Origin: DYKG01 sp964596185 | GTDB taxonomy: Bacteria > Muiribacteriota > Ozemobacteria > Ozemobacterales > Ozemobacteraceae | NCBI GenBank assembly: GCA_964596185.1 | Contig: CAZQUE010000004.1 | Location: 1-64,000 of the forward strand | Reading direction: 5' to 3' | DNA: 64,000 bases | Shown here: one piece after another, positions 41,484 through 49,094 of the stretch | How the letters are laid out: each line of letters begins with the position of its first letter | How positions within the stretch are numbered: position 1 is the stretch's first letter | Notes under the pieces: model-generated | What the model was told of the DNA's origin: nothing | The model's database searches: none | Seen by the model: only the letters and a program-made list of their open reading frames with translations | Made by a program: the position numbers and the translations under genes

Positions 41484-42919
41484 TGAATTCAGAAGTTCAA
41501 GAAACAGTTACCCCACAATTGGAACCAGTTCAATTCAATCAGTTCAACCCAAAACTGTTTGAGGCAATAAGTGCCAGAGGCTGGAAAGAAGCAATGCCGG
41601 TTCAAGCCGGGGTTGCGCCTTATTTGCTCAAGGGCATAGATACGATTGTTCAATCACGCACCGGCAGTGGTAAAACTGCCGCATTTCTTTTGCCGATCTG
41701 CGAAAAGCTCATTGGATCAGGTCAAACGACCCAGGCTTTAATTCTGGTTCCAACCCGTGAGCTAGCTCAACAGGTTTTCACTGAATTGAAAAGTCTCACC
41801 GCAGACCTGGAAGTTGATGGAGTAGCGATATATGGCGGAGCCTCATATCGCCCTCAGTTCGAGGCATTGAAAAATGGTGTTCGCATTGTTATCGGCACTC
41901 CTGGCCGAATTCTCGACCATTTAACCCGCGGTTCGCTCAATTTAAAGCATTTGAAATACCTGATTTTCGATGAAGCCGATGAAATGCTGTCAATGGGATT
42001 TTACAAAGACATGGTCAGAATAGGCGAGTTTTTACCCAAAAAGAGAACTACCGCCATGTTCAGCGCCACAATGCCCGAAAGCGTCAAACGCCTGGCCCAG
42101 CGCTTTTTGCAGGATCCGGAATTTCTCTGTTTTTCAGGAGACTCAACCCATGTCAGCAATATGGATCATCTATATTATGTCGTTGATCCGATGCAGAAAG
42201 ATCGTTCCCTGATGCGCATCATCGAGCTTGAAGACCCGGAAAACGGGATTATTTTCTGCAATACTCGAAACGAAGTAGAATATGTTGCTGCACTTTTAAA
42301 GCGTTTTGGCTATGATGCCGACCAGATAAGCGGTGACCTGAGCCAAAATGCCCGTGAGGCAGTAATGGCCAAGTTGAAAAAGAAAGATCTTCGCTTTCTC
42401 GTGGCCACAGACATTGCCGCCCGTGGCATCGACATCAGCAACCTCGAGTATGTATTCATTTATGATATGCACAAAGACACCGACCAGTATATTCATCGAG
42501 CCGGGCGCACTGCCAGAGCCGGTAATCGTGGCATAAGCATCAGTCTGGTAAATCAGCTCGAGGCGATAGATCTGAAAAAATTTGCCAACCGCACCGGCAT
42601 AAATCTCGAAGAGCGAAAAGCACCAAGTGAAGAACAGGTTCAGAGCCGACTCTGCGAAAAATTATCGGCAAGACTGGAATCGGAATTACGAGATTTCACT
42701 ACCGCCCAAAAAGAAAGAAGTAAACGCTACAAAGGCGTATTGAACGACATAAACGCCAGCGAAAACGCCGATGAAATCATGCTGATGCTTCTTGACAACT
42801 ATCACCAGACACTGATCAAAAAAGGACGTGAAGTCGTTGAAGAAATTAGACCCGAGCCCGCCGAGCCAAGAGACGCAAAACGCAATTTCAGGCGTAGAAG
42901 GCCACAACGTCGCTCCTGA
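41483..42919 (+). CDS. DEAD-box ATP-dependent RNA helicase
   Basis: 478 residues. All core motifs are visible: a Q-motif-like FNQFNPKLFEAISARGWKEAMPVQ, SRTGSGKTAAF (P-loop), PTRELA, TPGR, DEAD, SAT, FCNTR, ATDIAARGID and HRAGRTARAG. The C-terminal about 110 residues are a charged extension that ends in an Arg-rich tail (FRRRRPQRRS), likely for RNA binding. It resembles CsdA/CshA-type helicases used in ribosome assembly and mRNA decay. The ATG overlaps the galT stop, so the two are probably co-transcribed. Confidence 0.94.
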   Translation: MNSEVQETVTPQLEPVQFNQFNPKLFEAISARGWKEAMPVQAGVAPYLLKGIDTIVQSRTGSGKTAAFLLPICEKLIGSGQTTQALILVPTRELAQQVFTELKSLTADLEVDGVAIYGGASYRPQFEALKNGVRIVIGTPGRILDHLTRGSLNLKHLKYLIFDEADEMLSMGFYKDMVRIGEFLPKKRTTAMFSATMPESVKRLAQRFLQDPEFLCFSGDSTHVSNMDHLYYVVDPMQKDRSLMRIIELEDPENGIIFCNTRNEVEYVAALLKRFGYDADQISGDLSQNAREAVMAKLKKKDLRFLVATDIAARGIDISNLEYVFIYDMHKDTDQYIHRAGRTARAGNRGISISLVNQLEAIDLKKFANRTGINLEERKAPSEEQVQSRLCEKLSARLESELRDFTTAQKERSKRYKGVLNDINASENADEIMLMLLDNYHQTLIKKGREVVEEIRPEPAEPRDAKRNFRRRRPQRRS

Positions 42920-43016
42920 CAACGACAAATTTGCTATTGCATCAGACATCCAATCTGTTGTAAATATTTTTTGCCATAAAATGGCGATATCTTAAGCTTG
43001 AAAGGAATTATCTGGA

Positions 43017-44972
43017 ATGGGTAATACGACAACGCACGAATTTAAAACAGAAGCACGCCAGCTTCTCGATCTGATGATTCATTCAGTTTACTCACACAAG
43101 GAAATATTCCTGCGCGAGCTGATCTCGAACGCATCAGACGCACTCGACAAACTGAGGTTCGCCTCGCTTACCGATGAAAAATTGCGTGAGCTTACCGGCG
43201 ACCTCCATATTCGCCTGACTCCCGACAGTAAAAACCGCACTCTTACTATCACCGACAATGGCATTGGCATGACCCGCGATGAAATCATCGAATATATAGG
43301 CACCATCGCCAAATCCGGTACCGGAGAATTTGCCGAAATGCTCAAAAAAGCAGCTGAACAAAAAGAGTCTGCTCCAGAGCTGATCGGCCAGTTTGGCGTC
43401 GGCTTTTATTCCAGCTTCATGGTGGCAGAAAAAGTCGAGCTTATCAGCAGAAAAGCCGGAAGCAGCGAGGCCTGCAAATGGTCTTCCGATGGCCAGGGCA
43501 GCTACACAATTTCTTCCGCCGAACTAGAACATTGCGGAACCAGTATCACCCTTCATCTGAAGCCAGAAGATAAAGAAGACGACGATGCTCAGGATTACAC
43601 CGCCGAGTGGACCCTGCGCCAGATCGTAAAAAAATATTCTGATTTTGTTGCCTACCCGATTCGCATGCAGGTAGAAAGAACACAGATCGAGCGCGATGAA
43701 AACGGTAAGCCCAAAGAAGGCGCAAAAGAAGAAACTGTCGTCGAAGATGAAGTTCTCAATTCGATGAAAGCCATCTGGCTCAAGCCTGAAAAAGAAGTCA
43801 GCGAAGAAGAATACAAGGATTTCTACAAGCATATCAGTCACGACTGGAATGCTCCACTACGCTGGATAACTTTCAAGGCCGAAGGTGCTTCTAACGAATT
43901 TAATGCCCTGCTTTACCTTCCCGAGAAGCCTGGTTTTGATCTTTATATGCCCAACTCTTCAAGGGGCATCAACCTTTACGTTAAACGTGTGTTTATAATG
44001 AACGACTGTGAAGACCTGATTCCAGAGTATCTGCGCTTCGTAAAAGGGGTAGTCGACTCTGAAAGCCTTTCTCTGAATATTTCCCGTGAAATTCTGCAAC
44101 AGGACCGGCAAATCCAGACTATTAGAAAAACCGTTACCAGAAAGGTTCTCGACAGTCTGAAAAAACTACTTAAAGATGATCGCGAGAAATATCTGGGCTT
44201 CTGGAAAAATTTCGGACCAGTTATCAAGGAAGGCCTGTTCAAAGAACCGACTTACAGTGACAAGCTTTTTGACTGCTGCCTCTTTCAAACAACTGCCTCA
44301 CCCTCAGAATGGTTTACTCTCGGTGAATACATCGAACGCATGAAAGAAGGCCAGGACAAAATCTTCTTCCTGACCGGCGAAAATCGTGAAATGCTTGAAA
44401 ACAGTCCTCATCTTGAAGCTTTTAAAGAAAAGGGATACGAAGTGGTTCTTCTCACTGACCCAGTAGATGAAGTTTGGGTTCAGTTTTCGAGCGAATGCCA
44501 GGGTAAAAAAATCCAGTCAGCTGCAAAAGGTAAACTTGAACTTGGCAGCGAAGAAGAACGCAAACAGGCTGAAGATAACCGCAAACAGAAAGAAGAAGAA
44601 TGGAAAACCCTGCTTGAATTCATTCAAAAGCGCCTTGAAAACAATATCAAAACCGTCAGAGTTTCAACTCGACTGAACACTTCGGCAGCTTGTCTCGTCA
44701 GCGAAGAAGGTGATATGAGTCCGCATCTGGAAGCATTACTCAAGGCCTCAGGCAAAGAAGTTCCACAGGTTAAGCGCATTCTTGAGCTGAATCCGCAACA
44801 TCCGCTATTGAACAAGATGCAACAGCTTTTCACCAGCAATCGCAGTGATTCAAGACTCGAAGATTATACCGATATGCTTTATGCTCAAGCTCTTCTGGCT
44901 GAAGGCGGTCAATTGCCCGATCCGGCAGGCTTCAACCGAAAGCTCGCCGAGTTGATGGTCAACTCATTGTAA
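43017..44972 (+). CDS. htpG: Chaperone HtpG (Hsp90)
   Basis: 651 residues, typical size. The N-terminal GHKL ATPase has ELISNASDALDKLRF, DNGIGMTRDE, GTIAKSGTGEF and GQFGVGFYSSFMV. The middle domain follows (LPEKPGFDLYMPN, VKRVFIMNDC, SLSLNISREILQQ), then the C-terminal dimer domain. A charged insert (about 220-245, EENGKPKEGAKEETVVEDEV) is modest, as in bacterial Hsp90. It folds client proteins in the cytoplasm. A short GCCATaaaATGGC hairpin sits in the 97-base leader, but I see no CIRCE element. A 24-base palindrome follows the stop. Confidence 0.96.
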   Translation: MGNTTTHEFKTEARQLLDLMIHSVYSHKEIFLRELISNASDALDKLRFASLTDEKLRELTGDLHIRLTPDSKNRTLTITDNGIGMTRDEIIEYIGTIAKSGTGEFAEMLKKAAEQKESAPELIGQFGVGFYSSFMVAEKVELISRKAGSSEACKWSSDGQGSYTISSAELEHCGTSITLHLKPEDKEDDDAQDYTAEWTLRQIVKKYSDFVAYPIRMQVERTQIERDENGKPKEGAKEETVVEDEVLNSMKAIWLKPEKEVSEEEYKDFYKHISHDWNAPLRWITFKAEGASNEFNALLYLPEKPGFDLYMPNSSRGINLYVKRVFIMNDCEDLIPEYLRFVKGVVDSESLSLNISREILQQDRQIQTIRKTVTRKVLDSLKKLLKDDREKYLGFWKNFGPVIKEGLFKEPTYSDKLFDCCLFQTTASPSEWFTLGEYIERMKEGQDKIFFLTGENREMLENSPHLEAFKEKGYEVVLLTDPVDEVWVQFSSECQGKKIQSAAKGKLELGSEEERKQAEDNRKQKEEEWKTLLEFIQKRLENNIKTVRVSTRLNTSAACLVSEEGDMSPHLEALLKASGKEVPQVKRILELNPQHPLLNKMQQLFTSNRSDSRLEDYTDMLYAQALLAEGGQLPDPAGFNRKLAELMVNSL

Positions 44973-44980
44973 AAATTCTT

Positions 44981-45004
44981 CGCCGGCCGAAATTTCGGCC
45001 GGCG
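44981..45004 (+). terminator. Terminator-like perfect palindrome after htpG
   Basis: A 24-base perfect palindrome, CGCCGGCCGAAA and its complement, 8 bases after the htpG stop. It is very G/C-rich but followed only by ATTCTT, so termination efficiency is uncertain. Confidence 0.6.
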
Positions 45005-45037
45005 ATTCTTATCACAAACTTCTTAACAGGATAATCA

Positions 45038-46129
45038 ATGCATTCAGCTACAGCAAAAAACAGTTGTCATATAGTTCTGGATATAAGCCTTCAAGCCAAA
45101 TTGCCAGAAGGTGAAAACCTCTTTATTACCGGCAATCTGCCCAACCTCGGTAATTGGGATCCATCAGGACTCCCTTTACAGGAAATAGCGCCCAACCGCT
45201 ACAAAATTGAGATTGAGACGGAACCCGGAAGCATCATCGAGTGTAAGTTGACCCGCGGATCCTGGAAAACGCAGGGTATTTACGCAACAGATGACATTCC
45301 GCCATCAAATCTGGTAATCAAAGCTGTTTCCGACCAGAAGATTCCGGTAACCATAATCGATTGGCTTGATCAGCAGGTCACAGAATCTGACCCGGTCGTC
45401 GGCAAGCTCTTGACTTTCAATAATCTTATTGCCCCTGGTCTTCGCTATCAACGGCCAATTCAGGTATGGCTACCCACCGGGACAAAACCGGAAGCAGTAA
45501 TTTACATGCATGACGGGCAAAACCTTTTCGAGCCATCTGCAGCCTTTGCTGGAGTCGACTGGAAAGTTGATGAGACCCTGACAGACCTTATGACCAGAAA
45601 GCAGATTCGTAACTGCATGGTCGTTGCAATTCCAAACTCTCCAGACCGCATGCAGGAACTAAACCTTTTTACCGACCTGGGTTCTGCTTATGCAAATTTC
45701 GTCGTCGACCAGGTAAAACCCTTTATCGATGAGAACTTTCAAATCGAAGTGGCGCCAGAAAATAATTTCATAATGGGTTCATCGATGGGCGGACTAATGT
45801 CTTTTCAAATGGCATATTTCATGCCTCAGATCTTTGGCGGTGCCGGATGCATTTCTTCCGCGTTCGGCAAAACTGACGGCAAAATTTTCCACCTGGTTGA
45901 AAAACACGCTTTTATTCCCGCAAATCTGAAATTGTATCTTGACACAGGCGAATACGAACCGCCAATCGTCAAGGCCTATTTTAAGATGATGAAGCTACTG
46001 AAAGAGCGCGGCTTCATCGAGGGACACAATTTAATGGGTTACTTTGATGAAAAGGCCACACATTGTGAAGCCGCCTGGGCAAGGCGTCTGGCTCTGCCGT
46101 TAAGATATTTACTATCAACACGAAATTAA
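45038..46129 (+). CDS. Alpha/beta-hydrolase esterase with an N-terminal starch-binding-like (CBM20) domain
   Basis: 363 residues, no signal peptide. Residues about 8-108 look like a CBM20 fold: LPEGENLFITGNLPNLGNWDPSGLPL, then IIECKLTRGSWKTQGIY. Residues about 120-360 are a Fes/esterase-D type hydrolase: IQVWLPTGTKP, YMHDGQNLFE, the nucleophile elbow MGSSMGGL, and a late acid/His (YFDEKATHCEAAW). CBM20 linked to this esterase type is found in proteins thought to act on glycans or their esters. Here the lack of a signal peptide points to intracellular glycogen- or maltodextrin-type substrates. The substrate is not established. Confidence 0.82.
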   Translation: MHSATAKNSCHIVLDISLQAKLPEGENLFITGNLPNLGNWDPSGLPLQEIAPNRYKIEIETEPGSIIECKLTRGSWKTQGIYATDDIPPSNLVIKAVSDQKIPVTIIDWLDQQVTESDPVVGKLLTFNNLIAPGLRYQRPIQVWLPTGTKPEAVIYMHDGQNLFEPSAAFAGVDWKVDETLTDLMTRKQIRNCMVVAIPNSPDRMQELNLFTDLGSAYANFVVDQVKPFIDENFQIEVAPENNFIMGSSMGGLMSFQMAYFMPQIFGGAGCISSAFGKTDGKIFHLVEKHAFIPANLKLYLDTGEYEPPIVKAYFKMMKLLKERGFIEGHNLMGYFDEKATHCEAAWARRLALPLRYLLSTRN

Positions 46130-46205
46130 TATCATTAAATAGTTTGACATTAAACTAATTTCAGTTAAGTTTGAATTAAGAGATCTATACAATAAGGAGA
46201 AAAGA

Positions 46206-46760
46206 ATGAAGTTCAAACTTTTTATACTCAGCGTATTAATGGTATTGACCGTCTACGGACAAGTCCTGGCCGATAGCTGCTCCAGCAGCAAAGACGCCTC
46301 ATGCCCTGACGGAGTGTGCTCGGTTACCGAATCCGAGAAAGGTCATGACCACTCGGGACATGATCACGCAGGACATGATCACCACAACAAAAAGGTGGAA
46401 AAACCATCAGAAACAGAGCACTCCCACAAGGCCGCAACCCTTAACACTTCCGCGCTAAAAACGCTCATGGACAGTGGCATACCCCTGATAATTCTCGATG
46501 CCCGCTCAGGAAAATGGGATGATGGCTCAAGAATTCCCGGTGCCAAATCGCTGAATTCTGAATCCAAACCAGAAGAAATAGCCAAAATCATACCTTCTAA
46601 AGATTCTCTGGTAGTAACTTACTGCTCAAACCTTAAATGCCCTGCCAGCGATATGCTTTATCGCCATCTGAAGTCTCTTGGCTACAGTAATGTAATTGAG
46701 TACCCCGAAGGCATTCAGGGATGGAAAGAGGCTGGAAATCAGGTTAAAACAACAAAATAA
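46206..46760 (+). CDS. Exported rhodanese-like protein with a His-rich metal-binding segment
   Basis: 184 residues. Signal peptide MKFKLFILSVLMVLTVYGQVLA. The mature N-terminus has Cys residues (SCSSSKDASCPDGVCSV) and a His-rich run GHDHSGHDHAGHDHHNKK at about 40-57, then a rhodanese fold (about 75-180): PLIILDARSGKWDDGSRIPGAKSLN, the active loop YCSNLKCPAS with the catalytic Cys, and YPEGIQGWKEAGN. The His stretch and Cys pairs suggest Zn, Ni or Cu binding. It may handle sulfur or metals in the periplasm. AAGGAG lies just upstream of the ATG. It is a single gene with its own terminator. Confidence 0.85.
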   Translation: MKFKLFILSVLMVLTVYGQVLADSCSSSKDASCPDGVCSVTESEKGHDHSGHDHAGHDHHNKKVEKPSETEHSHKAATLNTSALKTLMDSGIPLIILDARSGKWDDGSRIPGAKSLNSESKPEEIAKIIPSKDSLVVTYCSNLKCPASDMLYRHLKSLGYSNVIEYPEGIQGWKEAGNQVKTTK

Positions 46761-46779
46761 CCACTTTTGATTTTTTTTG

Positions 46780-46822
46780 GAACCGGGTCGCAAAGCATTT
46801 TTTGCCGGCCCGGTTCTTTTTT
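46780..46822 (+). terminator. Intrinsic terminator after the rhodanese gene
   Basis: Stem GAACCGGG (46780-46787) / CCCGGTTC (46809-46816) with further pairing inside the loop, then six T (46817-46822). Confidence 0.88.
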
Positions 46823-46848
46823 GCGCCTGATTTTATTGTAAAAAGAGC

Positions 46849-46877
46849 TTTAAAAATGAGTTGGATATGCCTATAAT
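46849..46877 (+). promoter_or_regulatory. Promoter of the envelope cluster
   Basis: -35 TTTAAA (46849-46854), a 17-base spacer, perfect -10 TATAAT (46872-46877). This gives a leader of about 25 bases with GGAGGT before the TTG start at 46908. Confidence 0.72.
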
Positions 46878-46907
46878 ACAGGCAACTATCCTTGTCGGAG
46901 GTACACT

Positions 46908-49094
46908 TTGAAGAACATATCCGGAATTATAGTATTGTGCTTCCTGATTTTTTTGGGTCACACAGCCAATGCTGCAGTCATAACAATGTTCGACGGCTCT
47001 GGCCTTGAAATTGACAATTTTGCTTACGAAAACGACAGATTGAAAATTTTAGAAGCATCGGCCACAAAAGAACTTGGCCGGGACCAGATCCAGGACATTA
47101 GCTTTTCCGCCCACAAACAGAAAAAAGCTTCTCTGGCAACTGATTGCGCTGATCTGCCCACCTTACAGGCGAGAGCTTTTGAGATCATGAAAAAATATCC
47201 CGACTCGGATTCGGTTCTGGTAAGCGAAGAGGCAAGCTACCAACATCGCCGTGACGGCACCAACCTCACCCGTTATCGCGGAGTCACTTTCATTGCCAAA
47301 GAAGAAAGCCTTTGGAACGCTCAGGTTTCTCTGTCGTTCGACCCACACCGTGAAAAGATCCGCATTCTTCATGCTCGTTCTTATTCGGCAGACGGCCAGA
47401 TCCACAGCCTGTCCCCCGATCAGATAAAAGTTTCCAAGGGAACTTCAGGCAGCGTATACTTCAATCAGTATCAGCAAATGCGCTTTACCATTCCTGAAGT
47501 TTCGGTTGGCTCACTGGTTGACTACAGTTATGAAGTAGAAGAATTCAATCCCTTCGATGGCAACCTTTTTCAGGGGCGCGCCTACTTTCAGGGCGACAAT
47601 CCCATCGGAGAATCGATACTTCGCGTCAGCATTCCCCATGATAAAAACCTGCATTTCGTAGCTTACAACTGTGAAGGCTATGCCTCTTCACCAAAGATCA
47701 TCGATGGAGTCGATTCGCTAATCTACAGCTGGAAATTCACCGACATTGCACCATTGATTGCCGAGCCTTATATGCCGGCTTATCGCGACGTCGTGCCCTG
47801 CATCTATTACAGCCTTCACAAAGATTTCACCTATATTCACAACAAACTGCGACCAATGTTTGAAAAAAGATTTCAACTTACCGACCCGGTTCGTCAAAAG
47901 GTTGACGAGCTGATCGAAGGGGCCAAAGATCTCAACGAAAAGATTGCCCGCCTATATCTGTTCTGCCAGAAAGAGATCCGCTATATTTCCATCAAAGGCA
48001 ATCTCGCCAGCAACCAGGTTGGACACCCGGCCGAAGAAACTTTGAAAAACAAATATGGCGATTGCACCGACAAAGGAATGTTGCTGGCCACCATGCTCAA
48101 ACACATTGGCGTTGAAGCTTATCCTGTAGGAATTCGCACTAACAATGCCGGAAGATCTATTCGCGACCTCGGCATCTTCGACGACAATCACTGCATAACC
48201 GAAGTTCATCTCGATGGGCGCATCTTTTATCTCGATTCCACCGCTACCGATTACCGCTACCCTTATTTCCGTTCTGATGACCACGACACAATAGCCGAAA
48301 ACACCATGCTCGGCACGATGAACCCAGTGCCACTCCCCCCACCCGAAGACAACGCTATTCACGTAACTCGCAACATCACTCTATCGCCAGATGGAACAAC
48401 CAGAATAGACTTCGAAAGCAGCCAAAATGGCTCTTCAGAGGCATATTTCAGGCAATCTGCCCGAAATCTCAAACCAGAGGAATATGAAAAACAGATCCGC
48501 TCATCGGTTGCCGCGCTGACTGCTGATTATTCGCTAGAGTTAGCAACCCATACCAATCCTCTTGATTTCAGCGACAACTTCAGGGCCAGATCAATCTATA
48601 CGCTGAACAGGTTTGCACCAAGATCCGGCAAATATATGATTTTTTCAATTCCCTATTTTGAAGTAAGCTTCCCGGAAGTCAGCCTCAACGAAAGAAAGTT
48701 TCCTATCGTCTATACAACCACCCGACTTAGAACTGATCAGGTAAACATTCGCATTCCCGAAGGCTACAATGTAAAATATCTGCCGCCGGCACTGCGAGTT
48801 CAAAGTCCGTATGTTGAATTCGAAGTAATTTATGATCAACAGGGTGACAACATCAAGGTTACCCGAAAAATGGCCTTACCCAGAAGAGTGGTTCCGGTAA
48901 ACGATTACCAAACCTTCAAGGCCGATCTTGAAAAAATCGCCTTTGCCAGCAAGGAACGTATTTTTCTTGAAAAAAATGAAAAGCCGGAAAAAGCCCAGGA
49001 AAGCAATTCAGATTCGAATAACATCGCTTCAGCAACCATAGAAACCGGCAACCAGAACGACCCGGAAAGCAGCACCAGCGGAGGCCAGGAATGA
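46908..49094 (+). CDS. Exported DUF3857/transglutaminase-like protein (active-site triad present)
   Basis: 728 residues from a TTG start with GGAGGT 6 bases upstream. Signal peptide about 1-22 (IIVLCFLIFLGHTANAA). A DUF3857 domain (about 90-270) contains ARSYSADGQIHSLSPDQIKV and VGSLVDYSYEVEEF. A transglutaminase-like domain (about 330-450) contains RYISIKGNLASNQVGHPAEETLKNKYGDCTDKG with Cys386, NHCITEVHLDGRIFYLDSTA with His and Asp, so the Cys-His-Asp triad is complete. The rest is a beta-rich C-terminal region with a Ser/Asn-rich tail. The family acts outside the cytoplasm as putative peptidases or cross-linkers; the substrate is unknown. It is the first gene of the envelope cluster and its stop overlaps its paralogue (ATGA). 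Confidence 0.85.
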   Translation: MKNISGIIVLCFLIFLGHTANAAVITMFDGSGLEIDNFAYENDRLKILEASATKELGRDQIQDISFSAHKQKKASLATDCADLPTLQARAFEIMKKYPDSDSVLVSEEASYQHRRDGTNLTRYRGVTFIAKEESLWNAQVSLSFDPHREKIRILHARSYSADGQIHSLSPDQIKVSKGTSGSVYFNQYQQMRFTIPEVSVGSLVDYSYEVEEFNPFDGNLFQGRAYFQGDNPIGESILRVSIPHDKNLHFVAYNCEGYASSPKIIDGVDSLIYSWKFTDIAPLIAEPYMPAYRDVVPCIYYSLHKDFTYIHNKLRPMFEKRFQLTDPVRQKVDELIEGAKDLNEKIARLYLFCQKEIRYISIKGNLASNQVGHPAEETLKNKYGDCTDKGMLLATMLKHIGVEAYPVGIRTNNAGRSIRDLGIFDDNHCITEVHLDGRIFYLDSTATDYRYPYFRSDDHDTIAENTMLGTMNPVPLPPPEDNAIHVTRNITLSPDGTTRIDFESSQNGSSEAYFRQSARNLKPEEYEKQIRSSVAALTADYSLELATHTNPLDFSDNFRARSIYTLNRFAPRSGKYMIFSIPYFEVSFPEVSLNERKFPIVYTTTRLRTDQVNIRIPEGYNVKYLPPALRVQSPYVEFEVIYDQQGDNIKVTRKMALPRRVVPVNDYQTFKADLEKIAFASKERIFLEKNEKPEKAQESNSDSNNIASATIETGNQNDPESSTSGGQE

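Noticed and set aside
46143..46193. TTGACA and TACAAT boxes upstream of the rhodanese gene
   Set aside because: They do not pair at a usable spacing, and TACAAT would start transcription only about 6 bases before the ATG, downstream of its ribosome-binding site.
46341..46394. Short tandem DNA repeat in the His-rich stretch
   Set aside because: The repeat exists only at the level of His/Asp/Gly codons in a few units; it is protein composition, not a DNA repeat element.
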